This document shows positions 8,461 through 16,171 of a stretch of 39,554 nucleotides of DNA, one piece after another. Numbering within the stretch: the first letter of the stretch is position 1; every line of letters starts with the position of its first letter. The stretch comes from an uncultured SAR116 cluster alpha proteobacterium. GTDB taxonomy: Bacteria > Pseudomonadota > Alphaproteobacteria > Puniceispirillales > Puniceispirillaceae. Location of the stretch: NCBI GenBank assembly GCA_902623185.1, contig CACNSW010000016.1:1-39554 (forward strand), in the 5' to 3' direction. Under the pieces are notes generated by a model. That model did not search any database. It saw nothing but the letters and a program-made list of their open reading frames with translations, and had not been told where the DNA came from. The position numbers and the translations under genes were made by a program.

Positions 8461-9378
8461 TCAATTTGCCGCGGCGATGATGATTGGATCAGCTTGGAAG
8501 CCCGTGATAAGCGCCTCGGCAAGCTGGCGCGTCTCCTGTGTCATCGTATCGACACCCCGCGCGATGATGGCGATGTGATAACGCAAATTCTGCTGTAGTG
8601 AACGGATGACGACGCCGCCTTGATCCAGTGTCATCCGTGCCGAAAACGGGTCAACAATCGCCGGAATTCCCGTTTCGCGAACAAGCGAGCTTGCGGTCAA
8701 AACATTTGCCACACTAAAGCGGGCATTTTGCTGCAGATGCTCTGACAGATTTTCCTCCATGCCTTGCATCTCCAGCGGATAGACATTGCCAAAGGTCACA
8801 AACTCATGCTGCGTCGCGACCCGGTCGAGGTCAATTTCCCCGGTGGATGCGGCAAGCTCATGCTCGGAGGGGATCAGCGCCACATAATTGACCGAGGTGT
8901 GATAGAGAATATGCACACCCTCGTAGGGTGGTGAGCGTGAGACAATGCCAAGGTCAAATTGCTGAAGCTGGATGGCATCGACAATGCCCGGCGTATTGCG
9001 CGTGTGAATAACCGTGTGCGTTTTGGTGGCATTACCTTGTATCTGCCCCAAAATCCGGGGCAGGACCGTGACTGAGAATGTCGGGATCACACCAATGGAA
9101 ATCTTGCCAATCGTGTCCTGACGAATGGCGGTGGCAAGCTCTTCAAGCCGTTCAATATTGATGAAGGCGCTCTCGACAGCCTTATGGAAGCGCCGTGCCT
9201 CCATTGTCGCCAGCACACCGCGTCCCTGGCGTACAAACAGCGAAAATCCAAGCGCAGATTCCAGCTCGTGAATCAGGCGGGTAACGCTTGGTTGTGAGAC
9301 ACGCAATTCGCGTGCGGCGGCGGTGATTGTGCCGTGCCGCATAACCACAATGAATGCCTTTAATTGTCGGAAATTCAT
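8461..9378 (-). CDS. LysR-family transcriptional regulator
   Basis: This 305-aa regulator has the standard LysR layout. A winged helix-turn-helix occupies residues 1-60 (MNFRQLKAFIVV, then AAARELRVSQPSVTRLIHELE), with a linker helix and a C-terminal effector-binding domain. I chose the ATG at 9378 over the one at 9402 because TCCTCC on the plus strand (9385-9390) gives a perfect GGAGGA ribosome binding site six bases upstream, and MNFRQLKAF is the usual family start. It lies between two plus-strand operons and diverges from the hydroxyacid oxidase gene. The intergenic region carries T-N11-A palindromes that recur before the peptidase/importer genes, so it probably regulates itself and the surrounding cluster. 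The inducer is unknown and may be the imported compound or a breakdown product. Confidence 0.92.
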   Translation of the reverse strand: MNFRQLKAFIVVMRHGTITAAARELRVSQPSVTRLIHELESALGFSLFVRQGRGVLATMEARRFHKAVESAFINIERLEELATAIRQDTIGKISIGVIPTFSVTVLPRILGQIQGNATKTHTVIHTRNTPGIVDAIQLQQFDLGIVSRSPPYEGVHILYHTSVNYVALIPSEHELAASTGEIDLDRVATQHEFVTFGNVYPLEMQGMEENLSEHLQQNARFSVANVLTASSLVRETGIPAIVDPFSARMTLDQGGVVIRSLQQNLRYHIAIIARGVDTMTQETRQLAEALITGFQADPIIIAAAN

Positions 9379-9400
9379 CAAAAATCCTCCATATAAAATC

Positions 9401-9440
9401 ATAACAAATTTGTATCAATCAATCTAACAATTATATTTGT
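9401..9440. promoter_or_regulatory. Paired LysR-type operator between regulator and oxidase operon (site 2)
   Basis: ATAACAAATTTGTAT (9401-9415, perfect core ACAAATTTGT at 9404-9413) contains a T-N11-A box. The imperfect palindrome ACAATTATATTTGT follows at 9427-9440. The centres are 25 bp apart, the same spacing as in the 5958-5997 region, and 9411-9440 shares 24 of 30 bases with the minus strand of that region. It lies 22 bases upstream of the regulator start and directly before the oxidase gene, the classic place for LysR auto- and target regulation. Confidence 0.65.
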
Positions 9441-9494
9441 AGAATGAATTGGAAATTTGTTACGTTTTCAAAATCGGTTATGAGGTGGATTAAA

Positions 9495-10652
9495 TTGAAC
9501 AAATGTTTTTCAGTCGCTGAAGCACGTTTACGCGCGAGAAAACGCTTGCCCCGCATGATGTTTGACTTTGTTGACGGTGCATCAGGCGATGAAAGCCTTA
9601 GCCAGCTCAACAGCTCGGCACTTGATGCAATTCGGCTGATGCCACGGGTTCTGCGGGATGTGGCGGATCGTGACCTTTCCACCGAAATTCTGGGCGAGCA
9701 GATGGGCTTGCCCTTTGGCATTGCCCCGATGGGGATGTGTGCGCTGTCTTGGCCGAATGCTGACCAGCATATGGCACGCGCTGCGGCGTCCTGCAAAATG
9801 CCACTTTGTGTTTCGACAGCCTCGTCTGCGACGCTTGAGACAATCATCGAGGCTGCCGAGGGTTATGCTTGGTTTCAACTTTATGCCGACCAGTCCGCTG
9901 AATTCGTTGATGAGCTGGTCCAACGTGCAAAGGTGAGCGGGTACAGGGTGTTAATCCTAACCGTCGATGTGCCAATCCCATCGGTGCGCACGCGTGATCT
10001 ACGCAATGGTTTTACCTTCCCCTTGCATTTGGGGCCGCGACAGATCTGGGATTTTGCCTCACACCCGCATTGGTCGTTGGCCTCATTGATTCACGGTCTT
10101 GGCGCCGGCATGCCGCGTCCGATGAATTACGCTACCTCATCGCAGGGAACTAAATTTGTGCGCAACGCCAGCCGTGGTCGCGCCACCTGGGAATTTCTGC
10201 AGAGGCTACGTGATCGGTGGCCAGCAAAACTGGTAGTTAAGGGGGTGCAATGCCCAGATGATGCGGCACGTATTTGTGCTTTGGGAGCTGACGCGATTTA
10301 TGTGTCCAACCATGGGGGTCGGCAGTTGAACGGCGCCCCAACGAGCATCGAGTCACTCGCGGTGATCAGACAGGCTGTCGGCAATGCGACGCCGCTGATC
10401 TATGATGGTGGTATCCGCAATGGTGAGCATGTGATCAAAGCGCTTGCATCAGGCGCTGATTTTGCCATGGTTGGAAGAAGCGTACTCTATGGGCTGGGCG
10501 CCGGCGGGGCACGGGGGCTGTCCGATATTCTGGGCCTTATCAGCACCGAGGCAAGCGCTGTCATGGGGCTGGCTGGTCATCGGCAGATAACCGATATCGG
10601 CGCTGACAATCTTGCCAGCGCGCATCATCACACAGATAAGGGAAAAGGCTAG
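9495..10652 (+). CDS. FMN-dependent alpha-hydroxy-acid oxidase/dehydrogenase
   Basis: This is a TIM-barrel flavoenzyme of the glycolate oxidase / L-lactate / mandelate dehydrogenase family, which oxidises an L-2-hydroxyacid to the 2-oxoacid. Visible motifs are RKRLPRMMFDFVDG at the N-terminus, GYAWFQLY (substrate/FMN region), TVDVP, VVKGV with the FMN-contacting Lys, SNHGGRQLNG with the catalytic His, and GADFAMVGRSVLYG (phosphate binding). I prefer the TTG at 9495 (385 aa) because GAGGTGG lies six bases upstream and the protein then begins at the usual family position. The ATGs at 9444 and 9480 lack a ribosome binding site, and the first lies against the operator. It is the first gene of a tight operon, three bases before the TPP enzyme. 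The natural substrate is unknown. The pairing with a TPP enzyme resembles mandelate-type oxidation and decarboxylation. Confidence 0.88.
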   Translation: MNKCFSVAEARLRARKRLPRMMFDFVDGASGDESLSQLNSSALDAIRLMPRVLRDVADRDLSTEILGEQMGLPFGIAPMGMCALSWPNADQHMARAAASCKMPLCVSTASSATLETIIEAAEGYAWFQLYADQSAEFVDELVQRAKVSGYRVLILTVDVPIPSVRTRDLRNGFTFPLHLGPRQIWDFASHPHWSLASLIHGLGAGMPRPMNYATSSQGTKFVRNASRGRATWEFLQRLRDRWPAKLVVKGVQCPDDAARICALGADAIYVSNHGGRQLNGAPTSIESLAVIRQAVGNATPLIYDGGIRNGEHVIKALASGADFAMVGRSVLYGLGAGGARGLSDILGLISTEASAVMGLAGHRQITDIGADNLASAHHHTDKGKG

Positions 10653-10655
10653 ACG

Positions 10656-12398
10656 ATGGGTGAGGTCAGAAAAATCCGAGGGGGCGCTTTGCTTGCACGG
10701 GCGCTTCAGGAAAAAGGTGTTGAGCATGTCTTCACCCTTTCGGGCGGATTTTGCAATCCGGCACTTGAGGGCTTTATGGAATGCCAAATGAAGGTAATCA
10801 ACTGCCCGCATGAGCAGGTAGCCGGCCATTTTGCCGATGGCCATACCCGTATTACCCGTAAACCAGCGGTCTGTCTTGTTGGTCCGGAGGGCTTTGCCAA
10901 TGCGGTTCCAGCGATGATGGAGGCCTGGGGTGAGCGCTCGCCGGTGATCTTCGTTACTGGGTCCAGTACGCTCAAACGCCAGGGCTCTGGTGGTTTTAAA
11001 GAAATTGATGATGTTGCCATTGCCGAACCGCTGACCAAATACAGCGCCAGTATCACTGATGGTGACCGCATCAGTGAATTTGTTGATCGGGCCTACAAGA
11101 TTGCGATGAACGGTTATCCCGGTGCTGTCCATCTCAGCCTACCAGTCGACATAATGTTTTCTTCCTTCGCCGAAAACAGCGGGGGGGAGGAGCGCCCGTT
11201 TAACAGGACGGCACAGCTGCCGGCAAAAGCATGGCCTGAACCAGCGCGTCTTAAGTTGGTGATGGACAAGCTTGCCGCAGCTAGACGGCCGGTGCTGATT
11301 GGTGGGCATGGCGTCTGGTGGTCAGGTGCGGAAGGATATCTGGAGGAGGCCGGGCGCAAACTTGGCATTCCAGTGTTCAACATCCCCTATCATCAGAAAT
11401 TGCTTAGCGAGGAATGTGAGGCCTACATGGGGTTGGCCGACATTCATCAATATCACCCGTCAAAGGACGCGTTTGCCGAAGCCGATCTTGTTTTGATGGT
11501 GGGCGCGCGGCTGGATAATCAGATGAATTTTGGCAACCCGCCGTTATTTCCCGAGAGCGTTGATCTTGTCTGCATAAATGGTTCGCATGAGGAGGTTGAT
11601 TTTAACAGGGCCGCCGATTTCACGCTGCTTTCAGATCCGGGCGCCTTCCTGCAGGCAGTGATTGCCTTCGGAGAGAGCGCTGAATTCACGCTGGCGCGTG
11701 ACTGGTTCAATCTGAACCGCCAGCGCCGCGCCGCCTGGGTGGCAAAGATGATGACCGATGTTGATGCAGAGGTCGACCAGCCGGAATTTGCCGGGCGCAT
11801 TCATCCACTGCATCTGGCGATGGATGTTCAGGCGGCGATGACGGATGGTGATTGGTTGGTCATTGACGGCGGCAACACCCATTTCTGGTCTGAAATTGCC
11901 GTCAATCTTGCCGGGTTTGCTGGTCGAAAACTGGGTGGCATCCTTCACCCAGGTACCTTTAGTCTGCTTGGGGTTGGTGTTTCCTTCGCGATCTCGGCCA
12001 AAAATCTGCATCAGGACAGTAATGTCGTTCTGATCAGTGGTGATGGTGCGTTTTTATCGGGTGGGTTGTCGATCGAGGCAGCTTTCCAGGAAAAAAGGCC
12101 GATAACCGTTGTCATCGATAATAATGGTGGCCTTGACTGCATCTCGCAGCAGCAGGAACGTTTGTTTAAAAATGGCATGCATTATGCCACTGATTTTCGC
12201 GATATCCCTTTTCACAAGATGTTTGAAGGACTCGGCGGGTATGGCGAGCTAGTTACCCGCCGCGAGGATATTATTCCGGCAGTAAGACGAGCAATGGCAA
12301 GCGGCAAGACGTCGTGCGTTAATGTGAAGGTGAAGGGCGTGATCTCGCCAATCGTGCTGGCCACAACGTCAAAGCGCGACAAGGCATCCATCGAATAG
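10656..12398 (+). CDS. Thiamine-pyrophosphate-dependent enzyme, acetolactate synthase/2-oxoacid decarboxylase superfamily
   Basis: This 580-aa protein shows the three-domain Pyr-central-PP layout. The catalytic Glu that activates TPP is in CPHEQVAGHFADG (Glu53). A GFKEIDDVAIAEPLTKY segment resembles acetolactate synthase and 2-hydroxyacyl-CoA lyase relatives. The Mg/TPP motif is GDGAFLSGG followed about 25 residues later by DNNGG. Because Glu53 is present it should not be glyoxylate carboligase, which has a hydrophobic residue there. It directly follows the 2-hydroxyacid oxidase, so a 2-oxoacid is the natural candidate substrate, to be decarboxylated to an aldehyde or ligated to a second carbonyl. 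Lyase activity on a 2-hydroxyacyl-CoA is the main alternative. No aldehyde dehydrogenase lies in this operon. I am sure of the superfamily and not of the reaction. Confidence 0.85.
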   Translation: MGEVRKIRGGALLARALQEKGVEHVFTLSGGFCNPALEGFMECQMKVINCPHEQVAGHFADGHTRITRKPAVCLVGPEGFANAVPAMMEAWGERSPVIFVTGSSTLKRQGSGGFKEIDDVAIAEPLTKYSASITDGDRISEFVDRAYKIAMNGYPGAVHLSLPVDIMFSSFAENSGGEERPFNRTAQLPAKAWPEPARLKLVMDKLAAARRPVLIGGHGVWWSGAEGYLEEAGRKLGIPVFNIPYHQKLLSEECEAYMGLADIHQYHPSKDAFAEADLVLMVGARLDNQMNFGNPPLFPESVDLVCINGSHEEVDFNRAADFTLLSDPGAFLQAVIAFGESAEFTLARDWFNLNRQRRAAWVAKMMTDVDAEVDQPEFAGRIHPLHLAMDVQAAMTDGDWLVIDGGNTHFWSEIAVNLAGFAGRKLGGILHPGTFSLLGVGVSFAISAKNLHQDSNVVLISGDGAFLSGGLSIEAAFQEKRPITVVIDNNGGLDCISQQQERLFKNGMHYATDFRDIPFHKMFEGLGGYGELVTRREDIIPAVRRAMASGKTSCVNVKVKGVISPIVLATTSKRDKASIE

Positions 12399-12431
12399 AT
12401 CAGGGTATTTGGGATTTATGGGGGAAAAGAA

Positions 12432-12779
12432 ATGGCAGTTCTATCATCGCATTTGCTCAATGGCGTCGACGGCACTCATGCCAGCGAGGTCGCTGTCACC
12501 CTGATGCGGATTGCCGCTGACGGTCAAAGATCTGTTGTTTTTGAGGGCCAGAGCGATCAGGCTGGGCGCTTCCAGTGGGAGGTAAAGGTTGCCATTGATG
12601 CTGGCTATGAGATGTTGATTGCCAGCGGTGCCTATTTTGCCGGGCACGACATCTCCGTGACTAACAAGCAGATTCTGAGCGAGATTGTCATCCGGTTTTC
12701 CATGCCGGACCCCGACGGCCGGTATCACATTCCGATAATCATGTCGCCAAACAGCTATTCATGCTGGTGGTCAAGCTAA
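12432..12779 (+). CDS. Transthyretin-like (5-hydroxyisourate hydrolase-fold) protein with altered C-terminus
   Basis: This small 115-aa protein has the transthyretin/HIUase fold signature. The N-terminus reads LSSHLLNGVDGTHASEVAVTL, matching the first HIUase block with its conserved His. The C-terminus reads YHIPIIMSPNSYSCWWSS, matching the second block up to the end, where HIUases have the diagnostic Tyr-Arg-Gly-Ser; here it is Cys-Trp-Trp-Ser-Ser. The loss of YRGS and of the usual central Arg context makes 5-hydroxyisourate hydrolysis doubtful. A GGGGGAAAA ribosome binding site lies just before the ATG, 34 bases after the TPP enzyme, so it belongs to the oxidase operon. It may hydrolyse a lactone or cyclic amide formed in the pathway, but that is a guess. 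Confidence 0.75.
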   Translation: MAVLSSHLLNGVDGTHASEVAVTLMRIAADGQRSVVFEGQSDQAGRFQWEVKVAIDAGYEMLIASGAYFAGHDISVTNKQILSEIVIRFSMPDPDGRYHIPIIMSPNSYSCWWSS

Positions 12780-12816
12780 TTATGTTCGCTTTAAATCTCT
12801 TAAATGGGTAAATGTT

Positions 12817-13932
12817 ATGTCTACTGCTGGCTTAAATATGTCACGTCGAATCCGGCGTACTCCATACACTGACAGAGTTGAATATCATGGTGTAAAAGGC
12901 TTTAGCGTTGTTAACCATATGCTGTTGCCAAAAGCCTATAAAACAAGTGTCGAGGACGATTATTGGCATTTAAGGTCACAGGTTCAGCTTTGGGATGTTG
13001 CTGTTCAACGGCAAATCCAAATTAGCGGTAAAGACGCTTATCGATTAGTTCAATTTATGACCCCAAGAGATCTTAGTGACGTGAAGATAGGAGAATGCCG
13101 TTACATTCCCGTCATTGATGAAAATGCTGGGATGCTTAATGATCCAGTTTTGCTCAAACTTGCTGACGATAAATACTGGCTATCGATCGCAGACTCAGAT
13201 CTGTTGCTTTGGGCTAAAGGCCTAAAAGTTGGGATGAACTTAGAGGTCCAGGTAGATGAACCAGATGTTTCACCCTTGGCGGTACAGGGCCCATTATCAT
13301 TTGGCCTCATGTCTGATCTCTTTGGAAGTAATATTGGTAAATTGGGTTACTTCGAATTTGGCAAATTTGAAATTTTTGGTAAAAAACAAATCATTGCACG
13401 TTCTGGTTACAGCAAACAGGGTGGTTTTGAGATTTATTTAGAGGGTTCCTCCTATGGTGGCAGCTTATGGGATTTAATCTGGAATGCAGGCCAGGAATAC
13501 GATATCCGGCCTGGCTGCCCAAATTTGATCGAGCGCATTGAAGGGGGATTAATGTCTTACGGCAATGAATTTACACGCTCAAATAATCCCTTGGAATGTG
13601 GATTTAATTCTCTCTGCCATTTCGGTAAAAATTTTGATTACGTTGGTAAATCTGCATTGATAGAAATCGCAAAAAAGGGACCACGAAAAAAGTTATGTGG
13701 AGTGAAATTCGGCGGAGGCAAGACCCCTCCATGCGGGCAGCCTTTTCCTGTAACCTCTAAAGAGGGGCTTCCGATTGGCAGCGTAACGTCAGGAATTTAT
13801 TCACCGAGATTGAAAGTTAACGTGGGCATGTCAATGATAAAACGAGGTTATTGGGGCAATGGCACACAACTTGTCGTGCATACACCAGATGGGATGGCTC
13901 GAGAGGGTGTTGTTTCAAAATTCCCCCTTTAA
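12817..13932 (+). CDS. dmdA: Dimethylsulfoniopropionate demethylase-like GcvT-family protein (DmdA type)
   Basis: This 371-aa folate enzyme belongs to the GcvT superfamily and closely resembles DmdA, which transfers a methyl group from DMSP to tetrahydrofolate to give methylmercaptopropionate. Stretches characteristic of DmdA, as I remember the family, are RRTPYTDRVEYHGVKG (14-28), NHMLLP (33-38), MTPRDLSDVKIGECRYIPVI (81-100), WLSIADSDLLLWAKGL (121-136), SPLAVQGP (152-159), RSGYSKQGGFEIYLEG (195-210) and GCPNLIERIEGGL. As in DmdA, the catalytic DD of aminomethyltransferase reads ND (AGMLNDPV). The gene is markedly AT-richer than the rest of the operon: two lines I counted gave 38% and 28% GC. 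The ribosome binding site is weak and lies in a 37-base gap. This suggests recent arrival. A DmdA paralogue acting on another onium compound is the main alternative. Confidence 0.75.
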   Translation: MSTAGLNMSRRIRRTPYTDRVEYHGVKGFSVVNHMLLPKAYKTSVEDDYWHLRSQVQLWDVAVQRQIQISGKDAYRLVQFMTPRDLSDVKIGECRYIPVIDENAGMLNDPVLLKLADDKYWLSIADSDLLLWAKGLKVGMNLEVQVDEPDVSPLAVQGPLSFGLMSDLFGSNIGKLGYFEFGKFEIFGKKQIIARSGYSKQGGFEIYLEGSSYGGSLWDLIWNAGQEYDIRPGCPNLIERIEGGLMSYGNEFTRSNNPLECGFNSLCHFGKNFDYVGKSALIEIAKKGPRKKLCGVKFGGGKTPPCGQPFPVTSKEGLPIGSVTSGIYSPRLKVNVGMSMIKRGYWGNGTQLVVHTPDGMAREGVVSKFPL

Positions 13933-13959
13933 TCGTTGCCTTTTCTGATTGAGCTAATT

Positions 13960-14039
13960 TTGGATCAGCGTGGCATCCAATTTGAACAGGGAGATATGTC
14001 GCTTTAAGCGATTCATAAATACCAGCAACGCTGATCCAA
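13960..14039. repeat. 80-bp element with 12-bp perfect terminal inverted repeats
   Basis: TTGGATCAGCGT (13960-13971) is the exact reverse complement of ACGCTGATCCAA (14028-14039), with 56 bases between. A nested palindrome TCGCTTTAAGCGA lies at 13999-14011. It sits in the 171-base gap between the convergent dmdA-like and MFS genes. It could be a miniature mobile element or IS remnant (no clear target duplication is seen), or a long bidirectional transcription-ending structure. The repeat is seen directly; the role is open. Confidence 0.45.
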
Positions 14040-14103
14040 GCCGAATGGATTTCCGGTTTGCAAGCTGCTTGATCAGATTGTAGCGTACGCTGGACTATGC
14101 TGT

Positions 14104-15300
14104 TCACTTATACCTGGAGCTGTATCCCGGTCTTGTCCGAGCTAGGAATAGCGCTGCAAAAGACAGCGCTGCCGTAAGCAAGATGCCAATCATCACGCTG
14201 AAGAATAGGCCCGTTCCATTGGCAAACAGCATGCCGCCCATGATTGGCCCGATGGCGGTGCCAATTGCGCGTGGTGTTGTAATCCACCCTTTTGCTCGGC
14301 CATAGACTTCCGCCCGAAAATAGATATTGGTGACATAGCCGAATGAGACGGTCAGCACTCCATGACCCATACCGAAAATAATCATCGCGGCAATGGCAAG
14401 GCCAAGGTTGTCAGCCTGAACAAGCAGCATGGCAATTGGGCCAAACAGAAAGGCGATCATGCCAGTGACCCGCGCATCAAAGCGATGTCCAAAGTGCATT
14501 TCAATGGCCCGCCCGACCACCTGGAATGGTCCATAGAGAGCCGCCAGCATCACCGCCAGAGCCGGATCATTGAACTGGACCTGAAACCAGTTGATCCACA
14601 ACAGCGTTGTCGAGGCAAAAACCAGATACTCAAGCCCGCCGGCGCTGCCAAGCATTACCAGGGCGAGGCGCTCTGATCGGTTCAGCAACTGCCATCTGAA
14701 GGGGGCAGGGGCCTGTCCCTTACCAGCTGCGCCGCCACCATACGCTCGGTGGAGAAAGAAAAAACGTATAGCAGTGATCGCCAGAATACCCGCGACAATG
14801 AAACAGGTGATGTGCAGGCCAAAATAAACGAGAAGCGGGGCGACAGATAGCCAGGTTACCGAGCTGGCAACGCCTCCGTAAAACGTTATAAACGAAATGT
14901 TACGCCGCGCATTCGCCTCGTCAAGCTGGACAGCGCTATTGAAGGCCAGCTCATAGGATGACATGGCAAATCCCGTGCCGATGGGAACCATGCAAAGCCA
15001 CAGCCACCACAAAGAAGCGTTCAGTGGCAGCATCGCTAGCCCAACAGCGCCCAGCGCCAGCCCGCGTGTCATCACCCACAATGCGCCAAAACGATCGCTC
15101 CAGCCGCCTATGATCGGGGCAAGTAGCGCATGAATGATCAGTGCACCTGATACGGCGGCAAGTATCTGGTCTTCGGCAACGCCTATGGCAAGTGCGAGGG
15201 GTGTTTTAAGCTGCGCAAAAATATAAAACATCAGCCCATAGCTGATGATCTGGCTCAGACCGAGCAGGTTAAATGGCACGCGTGCAGATTGTGCTGACAA
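14104..15300 (-). CDS. Major facilitator superfamily transporter
   Basis: This 398-aa polytopic protein has about 12 predicted membrane segments. The cytoplasmic loop 2-3 motif is present as GGWSDRFGALWVMTRG, and a second half-repeat follows a basic central loop (near residues 190-210). Secondary transporters of this type move small solutes by proton coupling, and nothing in the sequence fixes the substrate or direction. The start codon is TTG (15298-15300) with AGGTC seven bases upstream. The gene converges on the dmdA-like gene and diverges from the glycerophosphodiesterase across a 118-base promoter region. An exporter for a product of the neighbouring catabolic cluster is conceivable only by proximity. 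Confidence 0.85.
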   Translation of the reverse strand: MSAQSARVPFNLLGLSQIISYGLMFYIFAQLKTPLALAIGVAEDQILAAVSGALIIHALLAPIIGGWSDRFGALWVMTRGLALGAVGLAMLPLNASLWWLWLCMVPIGTGFAMSSYELAFNSAVQLDEANARRNISFITFYGGVASSVTWLSVAPLLVYFGLHITCFIVAGILAITAIRFFFLHRAYGGGAAGKGQAPAPFRWQLLNRSERLALVMLGSAGGLEYLVFASTTLLWINWFQVQFNDPALAVMLAALYGPFQVVGRAIEMHFGHRFDARVTGMIAFLFGPIAMLLVQADNLGLAIAAMIIFGMGHGVLTVSFGYVTNIYFRAEVYGRAKGWITTPRAIGTAIGPIMGGMLFANGTGLFFSVMIGILLTAALSFAALFLARTRPGYSSRYK

Positions 15301-15418
15301 TAATTGACCTATTAGGGGCTGTTGTAATTAACTCAACAACCGTAAACCTGTTTGTTCTGCGTGCCAATCATCGCTAGGCTTACGTGTAGCGGGTTCTAAA
15401 CTTTTTTAGGAATATTCA

Positions 15419-16171
15419 ATGCCCCTTTTTGAAGATCATTTTATTTCGGCCCATCGTGGTGCCAGCGGTGCCTTTCCTGAAAACACCTTTTTGGCCTTTG
15501 AGGCGGCTGCGAGGGCTGGCGTGCGGTCAATTGAGACCGATCTTAGCCTACTTGCCGACGGCAGTTTTGCTGTGTTCCATGACGCCACGCTTGGCCGCAC
15601 CGTTACGGGTGATGCCCCGATCGGGTCATTTGATAGAGCCAGTCTGGCGAAACTTGACGCTGGCGCCTGGCGTGATGCGGCTTTTGCGAGCACGCCGGTT
15701 CCCGCCCTTGCCGATCTTCTATCCTGGCAGAAAGAGACCAGCATTGGCCTCAACCTTGAAATTAAATGTCATCATCAGGATTACCGACGTCACGCTGCTG
15801 CATTGACCTGCGCGCTAGCAGAGGTTGATCCTGAAATGACGCTGATCAGCAGCTTTGATGCGGGATGTCTTGCTGCCATCATGCCGGAACTTCCAGAATT
15901 CGCTCGGGCGCTAATCGCCGAGGAGACGCCTGATGACTGGCGCGATATTGCTGACCGGTTACAACTGGATGGATTTCATCTGAACCATGAAAATCTTACT
16001 TCCGACCAGGTGGCTGCCATTCACGATGGTGGTCTGGCGGTTCGCTGCTATACCGTCAATGATGCTGCGGATGTCAAAAAAATGCGTGGGTATGGTGTTG
16101 ATCTGGTGATGACTGACTGGCCTGGTAAGTTTATCAAGTTCGATAACAGTTTCGAGCAGGCGGAATTGTGA
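15419..16171 (+). CDS. ugpQ: Glycerophosphodiester phosphodiesterase
   Basis: This 250-aa cytoplasmic-type GDPD hydrolyses glycerophosphodiesters to glycerol-3-phosphate and an alcohol. The PI-PLC-like TIM barrel motifs are clear: HRGASGAFPENT at residue 12 onward (catalytic His and metal Glu), ETD near residue 39 (metal ligands), FHDATLGRT near residue 53 (second catalytic His), and LEIK further on. There is no signal peptide, so it resembles UgpQ rather than periplasmic GlpQ. AGGA lies seven bases before the ATG. Its TGA overlaps the GTG start of the following pseudogene in a GTGA. The choline headgroup could be one product, which would link it loosely to the betaine genes further right. 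Confidence 0.9.
   Translation: MPLFEDHFISAHRGASGAFPENTFLAFEAAARAGVRSIETDLSLLADGSFAVFHDATLGRTVTGDAPIGSFDRASLAKLDAGAWRDAAFASTPVPALADLLSWQKETSIGLNLEIKCHHQDYRRHAAALTCALAEVDPEMTLISSFDAGCLAAIMPELPEFARALIAEETPDDWRDIADRLQLDGFHLNHENLTSDQVAAIHDGGLAVRCYTVNDAADVKKMRGYGVDLVMTDWPGKFIKFDNSFEQAEL

Noticed and set aside
10449-11132. Long open frame on the minus strand across the oxidase/TPP junction
   Set aside because: It lies antisense to two genes with clear motifs, has no recognisable domain, and is a composition effect.
10656-12398. Glyoxylate carboligase in a purine/ureide pathway with urease and HIUase
   Set aside because: The TPP-activating Glu53 is present, unlike in glyoxylate carboligase, the TTR-like protein lacks the HIUase end motif, and no other ureide genes occur.
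13817-14107. Minus-strand open frame between the dmdA-like and MFS genes, considered as a transposase remnant
   Set aside because: It overlaps the end of dmdA, shows no DDE or other transposase motif, and has no start signal.
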